Shown: piece after piece, positions 1-7,672 of the stretch
Layout: every line of letters begins with the position of its first letter
Position numbering within the stretch: position 1 is the first letter of the stretch
Assembly (NCBI GenBank): GCA_020002185.1
Contig: CM034534.1
Coordinates: 67,960,815 to 68,024,814 of the forward strand
Direction: 5' to 3'
Length of the DNA: 64,000 nucleotides
From: Paraescarpia echinospica
Taxonomy: Eukaryota > Annelida > Polychaeta > Sabellida > Siboglinidae
Made by a program: the position numbers and the translations under genes
The notes under the pieces: model-generated
Databases searched by the model: none
Told to the model about the DNA's origin: nothing
The model's input: the letters and a program-made list of their open reading frames with translations, nothing else

Positions 1-276
1 GTCAGGTGACGCCGCCCTAGCGGCTGCCGCCGCCGCCGGTTCATTACTACTACCAGGCGGTGGCGCCGTCTGACGGCCGCACCGTTCCTTCAGGTGTCGT
101 AGCATAGCGTGACGCGTAGTGTACGTCGCGCCACAATTTGGGCACTCTCGTCGTTTTACGCATAGCGCGTCGTTGCCGCATCTTTTCGAGCTCTTCGTGT
201 ATCGCTCTAACATCGACTGTTTCGCGAAATAACCCCCGCATTTCGGACATTGCCATCTAGTAGGAGGAGGTGGCAT
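1..276 (-). CDS. Partial zinc-finger protein (CCHC/C2H2, lola-like pair)
   Basis: This frame starts at ATG 276-274 and stays open for 92 codons to the window edge, so its end is missing. Two finger-like units are visible. The second is well formed: C45-x2-C48-x12-H61-x4-C66, the CCHC spacing seen in BTB-associated fingers of the longitudinals-lacking type. The first has C10, C13 and a late C33, but residue 26, where His is expected, is Tyr, so it is degenerate. A proline run follows the start (residues 2-5) and an alanine-rich tail follows the fingers. A TGTAG (284-280) lies just upstream of the start codon, the same motif that precedes the other open blocks of this cluster. DNA or RNA binding is inferred from the finger type. 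A host transcription factor or a gene of an integrated element are both possible. Confidence 0.6.
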   Translation of the reverse strand, partial: MPPPPTRWQCPKCGGYFAKQSMLERYTKSSKRCGNDALCVKRRECPNCGATYTTRHAMLRHLKERCGRQTAPPPGSSNEPAAAAAARAASPD

Positions 277-309
277 TCTCTACAGACCGACTGACTGCTG
301 CTACTTTTA

Positions 310-600
310 CGAACACTTATAACAGTGGTTGCTGTGGTGGTGGTGGTGGTGACTGTGCCCTAGCGAGGAATGTTTAGGTAACTCTGAGTGCATTGTGGGT
401 AGCAAGTGGTGGTGGTGGTGGTTACGCTCTAGCGGAATGAATGTTTTAGGTAACTGCGTTGTTTTGGGTAAGGTAACTCGGAGTGCTTTGTGGGTAACAA
501 GTGGTGGTGGTGACTACTCCCTAGCGGAAGGAATGTTTTAGGTAATAAGGGGGTGGCGTCCTAGCGGTGATTTTTGTAACTCGGACGTTTTGGGTAATGT
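310..600. repeat. Degenerate tandem repeat, GGT-rich, about 90 bp
   Basis: Three imperfect units, each with a (GGT)n run, a CCCTAGCG-like box, GGAATGTTTTAGGTAA and GTGGGTAACAAGT. A CCCTAGCGG box also occurs at the window start. No gene is seen in the stretch 285-831. A 24-bp direct repeat (ATAGCAAAGCAAGCATTGTT core) lies at about 683 and 719. Confidence 0.7.
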
Positions 601-831
601 GTGTAACTCGGAAACGGAAAGTACATTTTCAACGTTTTATTAAGTACAACATTCAAATACAGCGTTCAACGCCTTTGTTACTATAGCAAAGCAAGCATTG
701 TTCGTTATTTAATCGAAATATAGCAAAGCAAGCATTGTTCGTTCTTTATTCGAGTCCACTCCTGCGCTGAACGTACGTATGGACGGCCGACTCCAGCTGA
801 ACGTGGCTCATGTAGACGTGCCAGTTCGTTC

Positions 832-1431
832 CTAGTAGCCAGTCCGAAACGAACTGGACCAGATATAGTTCCCCGCACGACCCGTTTGCGGCTGCTGACC
901 ATTTGTCACCGTAGTTTCGTGCAAAATTTGCACGAGACGCGTGAAGCACGGAATAAGGGACCGTCGCAGAAACGTTCCCAACACGGCGTTGAAGTGCCGC
1001 GTTACGATGCACCCCGTGATGTCGAAGCGCTGTATGTAGAGACGGTTCGGCCGTCCCACACGATAGCCGACCATATGTACATACGGGCAGCCCTCATTGG
1101 GCTCGCATACGCCGCCATTATCGCGCGCCCGCTCCAGTATCATCTCACCGAGGGTCTCGGCGAGGAGGGCCATTGCGAGCCGCTCATAACGGCAGACCAA
1201 CTGGGCCCTGCTCGGCACGACGATTTGACGTTGCGACACATCCTCCGATAGACTCCAACACGGAGCGCACATTGGCCCCATCGTCCCCAGTGACGAGTAC
1301 AGGCTTTCGTTATACGTCGGTGGTGGCGCTCGAGTCGTTTCGCAGTGTCGACGCTCAGCTGTATCCGATACACCGAGCGCCTCCTCAATGATGGCGTCCA
1401 ACACGTTAGCGTCACGCACTCCGCTTCCTCC
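832..1431 (-). CDS. Open block D, unknown protein with PPTY motif
   Basis: A 199-codon minus-strand frame opens directly after a TGTAG (1436-1432 region) and ends at TAG 832. Its first ATG is not obvious, so it may be an exon rather than a whole gene. Visible features are a PPPTY motif (a WW/NEDD4-type PPxY ligand), several cysteines and an aromatic stretch near CPYVHMVGYRVGRP. A strong donor-like GGTGAGAT lies near 1154-1149, so the coding part may end there. No family is recognised. The composition is more GC-rich than the flanks, like the rest of this cluster. Confidence 0.4.
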   Translation of the reverse strand, partial: GGSGVRDANVLDAIIEEALGVSDTAERRHCETTRAPPPTYNESLYSSLGTMGPMCAPCWSLSEDVSQRQIVVPSRAQLVCRYERLAMALLAETLGEMILERARDNGGVCEPNEGCPYVHMVGYRVGRPNRLYIQRFDITGCIVTRHFNAVLGTFLRRSLIPCFTRLVQILHETTVTNGQQPQTGRAGNYIWSSSFRTGY

Positions 1432-1450
1432 CTACAGCACAAAGCATGTC

Positions 1451-1537
1451 CTAGTCTTTACGTTCGGTGACCACCGTCAGCAACGCGTCTATGAAATCTC
1501 GCATACATTCACGCCTGGTGCGTTGCAGCAGCACATC
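1451..1537 (-). CDS. Open block C, short helical segment
   Basis: Starts right after GTTGTAG, runs 28 codons and ends at TAG 1453-1451. It is rich in Leu, Arg and Asp with a helix-like pattern (DFIDALLTVV). The stop lies 19 nt before block D. Probably an exon whose true donor lies inside the block; candidates are GTGGTC in phase 0 and GTAAAG in phase 1. Function unknown. Confidence 0.35.
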   Translation of the reverse strand, partial: DVLLQRTRRECMRDFIDALLTVVTERKD

Positions 1538-1556
1538 CTACAACATATTATTATGA

Positions 1557-1715
1557 TTAGTCCGCCTGATTGTGACCTTCCTTCTCGGCCTCCCTCTTTA
1601 TTGTCCCCTCCATTTCACGTTCCAGCAGCGTTCTTACGAACGTGGCAACATCATCGTACCTCGCACGCATCCTTTCGTTGGTCTCTAACATATTTTGCAG
1701 TACGCGGCGCACTTC
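1557..1715 (-). CDS. Open block B, amphipathic helix segment
   Basis: Starts right after CTGTAG and runs 52 codons to TAA 1559-1557. The product is strongly helical and charged (LQNMLETNERMRARYDDVA), with a consensus donor GTAAGA in phase 0 after residue 27. If that donor is used, the exon joins block C in frame. The TAA sits in a branch-point-like CTAAT 19 nt from the next block. Function unknown. Confidence 0.4.
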   Translation of the reverse strand, partial: EVRRVLQNMLETNERMRARYDDVATFVRTLLEREMEGTIKREAEKEGHNQAD

Positions 1716-1741
1716 CTACAGCATATAAACACAACTGTTAG

Positions 1742-1921
1742 TTACGGAATGCTACACAATAAGTTCGCTTCGTAAGCTAGCCAAAACGCCTTGATGTAAT
1801 TCTCAGCCGTCTCGACTAGTAGTTGCCAGGCCTCCTCAGTTATTTCACGTTCACGCCACTTTATCATTCGTTGTTGCACGTTCGCATGCGTCAGCAAATC
1901 TACCAGTATCGGGCACTCTTC
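1742..1921 (-). CDS. Open block A, helical segment
   Basis: Starts right after TTTGTAG and runs 59 codons to TAA 1744-1742. It has Glu/Trp/Leu-rich helical sequence (ITEEAWQLLVETAENYIKAF). A CTAAC follows the stop, as expected of a branch point before the TGTAG that opens block B. No family recognised. It lies 19 nt after the stop of the RPA-like frame, so the cluster is tightly packed. Confidence 0.4.
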   Translation of the reverse strand, partial: EECPILVDLLTHANVQQRMIKWREREITEEAWQLLVETAENYIKAFWLAYEANLLCSIP

Positions 1922-1940
1922 CTACAAACAACACAACACA

Positions 1941-2655
1941 TTAGGCGTCGTCGTCGTTGTATCTCTTCAGTGTGCGCACTGTATACGATGGCTCCCCGTT
2001 CCAAGTCGTCTTACGCACACTGATCTCCACTTCCGTGCCGGTTAACTCCAGCACGGTATCGCGGAGTGGCTCCTCGGTCAACAACACCAAGTAGTCGGCG
2101 TGATACTCGACGAGATTAGACATATGTATGTCAAACAAAGTAATCAAAACTCGTCTTCCTCATTCTCACCATCCCTCACCATCACACGCAACGCGAAGAA
2201 ATATTTCGACACAAACACCTCACCGTGCGTTCGACATACCATTCGTCCGCCATTGTTTTTCTCATACAATTTTCGTTGACACCGGGAGCATCCCAAATAC
2301 GTACAATTCTCTTTGTATGACACAGCGTCGATCATAACGGGCGACTTAATCTTATAAACACCGTTGTTTGCACACTGCAGATGCCTCAGACTCACCAATG
2401 TAGCCCGCGATGATGCCGTCGACTCACATTCGCGTTCGAGTGACGCGCTCCGCACTAGGGGTGGCTGCCCCGCAGCCATCTCAACGGTGCCCAAGGCCTC
2501 TTCGGCGCTTCGCTTACGTCCGACGGCAACCAGCGGTGGTGCGATGAGCACCACGGGCCTCTTAACAGGAGCCGTCCCCGTTGACACCGCTGCTATTGCT
2601 GGCGTAGGTTGCTGCTGTTGCCGCGGGAGAACGTCTGCTGCTGCTGCTGCTGCTG
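1941..2655 (-). pseudogene. RPA70 C-terminal-like OB fold with zinc ribbon, frame broken
   Basis: The minus-strand frame from an acceptor-like TTGTTTCAG at 2656 reads an Ala/Gln/Pro-rich start and then a single-strand-DNA-binding fold of the replication factor A C-terminal type. Zinc ligands are visible as C-x2-C-x14-C-x2-H in the stretch CSRCQRKLYEKNNGG and following. The frame hits TGA 2146-2144, but the next frame, from 2147 to the stop at 1941, continues the same fold: an ITLFD strand, a helix and a W-x-x-E-x-x-Y strand near the end. The break is therefore a one-base shift at a TTTT run, either a sequencing error, a real lesion or slippage. The family binds ssDNA in replication and repair. 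The C-terminal fold alone suggests an RPA-like protein from a mobile or viral element, or a derived host paralogue; I cannot tell which. Confidence 0.55.
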
Positions 2656-2688
2656 CTGAAACAATATGTTAGAACATCGGCGACGTAC
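2656..2688 (-). other. Possible 33-nt intron (GTACGT..CTAAC..TTTCAG)
   Basis: Between the short ATG segment 2698-2689 and the RPA-like exon lie a consensus-like donor GTACGT, a branch-like TTCTAACAT and a T-rich TTTCAG. Removing it joins the ATG in frame with the RPA-like frame. Extremely short for an animal intron. Confidence 0.3.
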
Positions 2689-2709
2689 AACATAGCATTT
2701 TCTCAACCG

Positions 2710-2716
2710 TTTTATA
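2710..2716 (-). promoter_or_regulatory. TATA box candidate for the minus-strand cluster
   Basis: TATAAAA on the minus strand, about 55 nt before the RPA-like exon and just inside the palindrome repeats. An ATG at 2698-2696 is too close to be downstream of a normal start site, so the start codon is unsettled. Confidence 0.4.
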
Positions 2717-2719
2717 CTG

Positions 2720-3590
2720 TCCAAAATAAGGCGCATGCGCACTTAACACATACCACCTAGTCTACCGTTATCTTACAAAATAACGCGCATGCGCACTTAA
2801 CACATACGACGCATAACTGACTAGTTTCCGAGGTATTTGTTTTAGGAAAAAAGTTAGCGGTCACGTCAGTACATTCATCGTCAAATGTGTCTTTATATCG
2901 AATTTCTCTAATATCACTTCACCACACGATTCCCTACCCCTACCTAATCATACACAACGTTTACTTTCATGCTTTTAGCTTTTCGTTTATTGTTTTTGAA
3001 ATGGCATTGTCTACAGTTATCTTTCAACATAACGCGCATGCGCACTTAACACTTACGACGCAGTTACCATTATCTTACAAAATAGAGCGCATGCGTACTT
3101 AACACATACGACGCATTTGTTTTAGGAAAAAAGTTAGCGGCCACGTCAGTACATTCATCGTCAAATGTGTCTTTACATCGAATTTCTCTAATATCACTTC
3201 ACCACACGATTCCCTACCCCTAACTAATCATACACAACGTTTACTTTCATGCTTTTAGCTTTTCGTTTATTGTTTTTGAAATTGTATTGTTCTCCGTTCA
3301 CATTCCGATCGCGATAAGTCACGCGCCACAGCTTACAAAATAACGCGCATGCGCACTTAACACATACTGCCTAGTCTACTGAGGAATTTGTTTTAGGAAA
3401 ACAGTTTGCGGTCACGTTAGTACATTCATCGACAAATGTCTCTTTACATCGAATTTCTCTAATATCACTGCACCACACGTTTCTTGAGCCCAAACTAATC
3501 ATATACAACGTTTACTTTCATGCTTTCAGCTTTTTGTTTATTGTTTTTGAAAATGGCATTGTTCTCCGTTCACATTCCGATCACGATAAG
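2720..3590. repeat. About 280-bp tandem repeats with GCGCATGCGC palindromes
   Basis: Slightly more than three units. The shared 170-bp part begins with TTTGTTTTAGGAAAA at about 2836, 3116 and 3387. Palindrome GCGCATGCGC followed by ACTTAACAC occurs at 2731, 2785, 3034 and 3345, with a near copy at 3087. The array separates a minus-strand cluster from a plus-strand gene, so it could be a shared regulatory or replication-origin block. Confidence 0.8.
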
Positions 3591-3717
3591 CCGTAGTGTC
3601 ATGCGCCACCGCTGTTTTTGACGGCGCGCTCACATTGCTAATTTCATTCACGATTTTGCAGTCAGATACGCGTGACGTCCACCGTTTGACAATTTCACCG
3701 ATTGACAATTTCACACA

Positions 3718-3758
3718 ATGGATAAAACATCGTCTCCTCGTACGTCGCCAACACATAG
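3718..3758 (+). CDS. Exon 1 (copy a) of a small Pro/Asp-rich gene
   Basis: ATG GAT AAA followed by a Ser/Thr/Pro-rich 13-codon stretch and an AG|GTAAGA donor. The two leftover bases join in frame (giving Arg) to the exon at 4405. It lies just after the palindrome repeats. A second copy of this exon is at 3950. Confidence 0.5.
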
Positions 3759-3769
3759 GTAAGACTGGT

Positions 3770-4392
3770 TTTATGCATGTATGCATGTGTGCGTGCATGC
3801 ATGCATGGTTCCCACCCTTTGTTTAAACAGTTGTAAGCACGTAAGCCTGCTTGCATGCGTGTGTGCGTTCATGCATTGTCGCCCTTTGTTTAAACAGTTG
3901 TAAGCACGTAAGCCTGCTTTTACGCATATATGCATGCATGCATGTCACAATGGATAAAACATCGTCTCCTCACACGCCAACACATCGGTAAGACTGCTTT
4001 TATGCATGCATGCATGTGTGCGTGCGTGCATGCATGGTTCCCACCCTTTGTTTAAACAGTTGTAAGCACGTAAGCCTGCTTGCATGCGTGTGTGCGTTCA
4101 TGCATTGTCACCCTTTGTTTAAACAGTTGTATGCACGTAAGCCTGCTTTTACGCATGCATGCATGCATGCATGTTGTGGTTGTTTATTTCATGCATGCGT
4201 GCATGGTTCTCACCCTTTGTTTAAACAGTTGTAGACACGTAAGCCTGCTTTTACGCATGCATGCGTATGTGCGTGCATGCATGGTTCTCATCCTTTGTTT
4301 AAACAGTTGTAAGCACGTAAGCCTGCTTTTACGCATGCATGCATGCATGGTTCTCACCCTTTGTTTAAACACGCGTACATGTATTGTGGTTG
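3770..4392. repeat. 66-70-bp tandem repeat array with GCATGCATGC runs
   Basis: About eight units, each with ACCCTTTGTTTAAACAGTTGT, AAGCACGTAAGCCTGCTTTTACG and a GCATGCATGC alternating run. It forms the intron between the duplicated first exons and exon 2. The alternating purine-pyrimidine ATGC runs can form hairpins. Confidence 0.85.
3950..3987 (+). CDS. Exon 1 (copy b), duplicated first exon
   Basis: The same start, MDKTSSP, then HTPTH, with CG|GTAAGA as donor. It is one codon shorter than copy a but keeps the same exit phase, so either copy can join the exon at 4405. It lies inside the 66-70-bp repeat array. Which copy is used cannot be seen. Confidence 0.45.
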
Positions 4393-4404
4393 TTTATTTC
4401 ATAG

Positions 4405-4705
4405 AGTACTGCCGACATGCACGGTCAAACCTACACCTCGTCCGACTCCAACATCACCACCACCACCACCACCACCACCACCACCACCTAGCAGCCACGA
4501 TGATGATGATTTTGACGACGACACCAGCCTCGTGTCGACGTTTCTTCGTCGGAACAACAACACTGGGTTGTGGTACACACCCATCCCGAGCACCGAACTA
4601 TCCGAATACTATCCACGTCGTGGATTTCATATTAGGCCGAGAACACTCTTTCCGATTTCACGCGGCGCAGATCCCACCACCTCAATATGGTCGGCGCTGC
4701 AATAA
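4405..4705 (+). CDS. Exon 2 and 3' end of the small Pro/Asp-rich gene
   Basis: The acceptor is T-rich (GGTTGTTTATTTCATAG) and the frame is the only one matching exon 1. The 99 residues give a T/P-rich lead, a run of 11 prolines from an ACC repeat, an acidic DDDDFDDDT patch, then a compact tail (LRRNNNTGLWYTP and ISRGADPTTSIWSALQ) ending at TAA 4703-4705. With exon 1 the product is about 113 residues, with no signal peptide or membrane segment. The poly-proline and acidic parts suggest a protein-interaction or scaffold role, but no family is recognised. The ACC run also makes another frame His-rich. I prefer this frame because of the splice phase and the closely following poly(A) signal. Confidence 0.5.
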
Positions 4706-4728
4706 GTGTGTTGATTCTTATGCACTAT

Positions 4729-4734
4729 AATAAA
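4729..4734 (+). terminator. Poly(A) signal AATAAA
   Basis: AATAAA lies 24 nt after the stop codon of the exon ending at 4705, a usual position for 3' end formation. Confidence 0.5.
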
Positions 4735-5427
4735 TACTCTCTCTACTACTCACGTTTTCACTCGTCTGTATCCACGTACAGTGTCACCAATCTATACGCT
4801 GTACGTTAGCGTATTTATGTCTTGGTTTCGTTTTAAACTCACTACTAGATTTCTTTATTTATTTCGTTTTGATCGGACCACTAGAACGCACAACGCTAGC
4901 CAGCTATGCTGTCATGCCGGGGTCATAGTAGTACAGTAGTGAATGAAATGATAAAATCTATGAAGAGTCATGCTATTAAAACCCTGACCTACATGACGGG
5001 AATTCGGGTAAAGACATATTTATCAAAACAATCTAGTAGGCCTATTAATTTATGCCCCTGACTTTGTTAATTTTCCAGTGTTTTCCACTTTTCCATCTAG
5101 CCACGATTAAAACCTGTTTCAAAATCACTAAATGTCTCATTGTACATTTCACCGACTGCCACGTCAGACATAGCAACTCCGGCGAATGTTGATACTTTGT
5201 GATACATTGCGCAGCCGCCCGTACGTCTGACGTGAACTAAGGTGAAGTTCGCTCGGACGCTGTTGTTTATTACTAGCAGCACTTTTAACAGTCGTGTATA
5301 ATAAAGTCGATATTTGGGGACACTCGGTGGTCATTGATGAGTTGGACACAGTTGTGAGGGTGTGTTATTTGACAGTTGTGTGGTTGTTTTGTGTGACGTG
5401 GGCGGCGATTGTAGCGAAGTAACTTAC
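4735..5427. other. No clear gene
   Basis: AT-rich. Minus-strand frames at 5097-5349 are open for about 60 codons and could hold a last exon of the LRR series (acceptor-like TTAAAAG near 5284), but the two candidate frames disagree, so I leave it unassigned. Confidence 0.4.
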
Positions 5428-5535
5428 CTAACCAATCCTCCCGGGGAAGTCGTCCATGAGTAGGACGACCCACGACGACGGTGCTCGGAGAATCCACAGC
5501 CTCGAAGAGAGTAGACGTGAAGACGACACATGACA
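5428..5535 (-). CDS. LRR-series exon 4 (weak)
   Basis: GTGAG acceptor side and a consensus donor AG|GTAAGT. Read in the phase set by the upstream exon, it gives 35 residues with an LRR-like SLRGCGFSEH core, but the rest is Arg/Ser-rich and poor in leucine. It follows three better exons at regular spacing on the same strand. Degenerate or misphased. Confidence 0.35.
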   Translation of the reverse strand, partial: CHVSSSRLLSSRLWILRAPSSWVVLLMDDFPGRIG

Positions 5536-5594
5536 CTCACACAGCTAAGTACGCAATGTCAACACACTAACACGTGCGTGTAGTAAATACTTAC

Positions 5595-5684
5595 TTTATC
5601 TCCACCTCGGGTAGTCGAGTGACAAAACGTATCACGGTCTCCTCACTGGCTGATGTCAACTGTCTGTCGCTGTGGTCCGCACAC
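5595..5684 (-). CDS. LRR-series exon 3
   Basis: Clean acceptor TTCTTTACAG and donor AA|GTAAGT. Only one frame is open; it enters with two bases carried over and leaves with two. The 29 residues read as one ribonuclease-inhibitor-like repeat: QLTSASEETVIRFVTRLPEV, with a cysteine at the usual strand position. Such one-repeat exons joined by same-phase introns are typical of animal NLR and related LRR genes. Neighbouring exons are at 6185 and 5428. Confidence 0.5.
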
Positions 5685-6184
5685 CTGTAAAGAAGGAGAC
5701 AAGAGTGACGACGTCTCACATTTTCTTTCACCTCGCTAAACACACAAACATTAAACAACGTCCATCTACACTCAAATAACCCAACTACATCAGCAACAAG
5801 TCACGAGGGATGTCAATGTGGTGGGGTGATTAAAAAACTATTTATTATATTTTCAACAATTACTTGTGATTAACAAGTGACGTTGATTTCGGTTTTTTAA
5901 TAACAGTTATGTTTATTTATGCAGCAAATTGTTTACATTATATTAATGAATGCACTATGTAGTTTAAATGTGGCTTTAATTTACAATTTAAAAAGTTCGA
6001 TTAAAAAGGTAACGTTTACGGAATGTTAATAGTAATTAGGTAATTGATGTGTATAATTTGGTTTTATTTTAATAACTGACAAATTAAACAACGTATGTCT
6101 ATTAAACTTAAATGCATAAGTCATCATTGGTGTGACGAGGTAAATGTGAAATGATGTCGGGTGAATAAAGAAATGTGTCCTTAC

Positions 6185-6271
6185 CCGAGCCAGATAAAAC
6201 GTGGACAGCCCTAGATGAGGCCGTTCACGATGTGACTGAGTCTGACGTCCGTCAGTTGACACCCGTTGAGG
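6185..6271 (-). pseudogene. LRR-series exon 2 with in-frame TAG
   Basis: Acceptor GTTTACGTTACAG, donor GG|GTAAGG, phase 2 on both sides. In the phase set by the upstream exon it reads LNGCQLTDVRLSHIVNGLI, a good LRR of the NLR/RNI type, then TAG at 6213-6211, then GCPRFIWL. Another frame is open through the exon but does not look like an LRR. Either the gene is a pseudogene, the base is an error, or this exon is skipped; its length (87 nt) is a multiple of three, so skipping would keep the frame. Confidence 0.5.
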
Positions 6272-6441
6272 CTGTAACGTAAACAACCAGTTGTTTTATC
6301 TCACCAACAACACACGTCTGTCGTTACACAAACTCACTTCTCTCAACTCATCCACGACGACGTGTCTACATTAACGCAACAACAACAACAACTACTACTA
6401 CTACACTGTTAACACATGTTTTAATAAATAATTAAACTTAC

Positions 6442-6534
6442 TTTATTTGACTGAGTTGTGGCATTGACGCGACGGCGGTTCCAAGCGTTCGCGCCGCGTC
6501 GTCGTCACGAAATACGGCGGCGTTGGAGCTCAAC
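6442..6534 (-). CDS. LRR-series exon 1
   Basis: Acceptor CATCCACAG and donor AA|GTAAGT, phase 2 on both sides, 30 full codons. The product begins LSSNAAVFRDDDAARTLG and ends VASMPQLSQI, matching a ribonuclease-inhibitor-like repeat in which a helix (ARxLGxAVA) precedes the next strand. Earlier exons of this gene must lie at higher coordinates, but I do not find them before the SINE at 7345. Likely a recognition or scaffold domain of an LRR protein. Confidence 0.55.
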
Positions 6535-6659
6535 CTGTGGATGAATTAAATTCCTTGATTAAACATCACAAACACACGACCCCGTCACTCGCTATCTCAG
6601 AATAAACTACATCATACGCGTACAACAAACAATAAACTCGTGTCCACCACACATACAGA

Positions 6660-7260
6660 CCATTGCCATAGGCTCTGGAACAGGGGGGCTGGAATTTCTA
6701 TGGGACGGGCAGACATATGGTTCTGCCGTCATTTAATATGAGCGTGAATGTTTGTTTTGCGGTTATTTAGAGGCGATTAATGTGTATTTTGTTAATTGTG
6801 AAAGGTGTGTGCAATTGAAGGGAAGACATATGGTTTTCTCCCCACTCCCAGTAATAGGCGGCGCGGTGGCGACATTTTTATTCCCCCCCCCCCCCTCTGT
6901 CTTCGGATGTTATCATTTCAGCCGAGACATGGGAGAGAAGATGCAGCAGGTAAATTAACAGTAGCGGCGAGATGTAAAAATTAAATTTTCAGCAGCACTC
7001 CCCCCTGTTCGAATATCATGAGTTCACAGCCGAGACAGTGGAGAAACTGAGGTTACAGCGGCGCAGCGGCGAACATTTTCCAATAGCACCCCCATCCCCG
7101 CCAGCTCCTTCCGATGTCACAGTCGAGCCAACGGAGACAGCCACAATGATATGTGGCGGCGCGGGGATGAAATTGCTCACGAATGTGTCGACCCCGTGTC
7201 TCATTATGTGGCGGCAAACACGACACTTTTTGTTCAGTTTTTTCATTTTAGTTGGCAGCG
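6660..7260. repeat. Degenerate 115-bp-spaced repeats, C-tract
   Basis: Recurring GAAGACATATGGTT, GGCGGCGCGG and GACATTTTT boxes with a C10 tract at about 6885. No gene is visible in 6535-7344. Confidence 0.45.
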
Positions 7261-7344
7261 TCCGGAACAATTACATACTCTGTATTACAACGAGTGATTT
7301 GGAAACTTCTACAAACGATATTCATAATTAGCATAATAATAATA

Positions 7345-7672
7345 ATAAACCCTGGAGCGCAGTAGCGGAAAGAGCTCCGGACTCTCAACTGAGAGAAAGC
7401 GGGTCCGAATCCTGTGCGGCGGTGTCGAACCTTGGGCAAGTTCGTTTACTCTACATTGCTTCGGTTCACTCAGCTGTTTGAATGAGTACCTGGCCATAGA
7501 CAGTGGAAGATATGTGTGTACCAATAGTCTTCGCGCTTTAATTGCAGCGTGGCTGAACGCTTCCCAGAGAAGTCGATACGGTGTTCGATTGAACAGGTCT
7601 GTCAGAGGGTAAAGCGTAAAGCGCTTTGAGCAGTCCTGAAGACTGGATACTGCGCTATATAAGAACTTACCT
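7345..7672 (+). mobile_element. tRNA-derived SINE, copy 1
   Basis: A tRNA-like head with A-box-like AGCGCAGTAGCGG and B-box-like GGGTCCGAATCC, a central body, and the 3' sequence AAAGCGCTTTGAGCAGT..ACTGCGCTATATAAG followed by a CTTACTTTTT-type tail. A second copy is at 47108. It would be transcribed by RNA polymerase III from the internal promoter. Confidence 0.8.

Noticed and set aside
7395..7425. A true tRNA gene
   Set aside because: Only A/B-box similarity remains, no cloverleaf or acceptor stem, and the SINE body follows.
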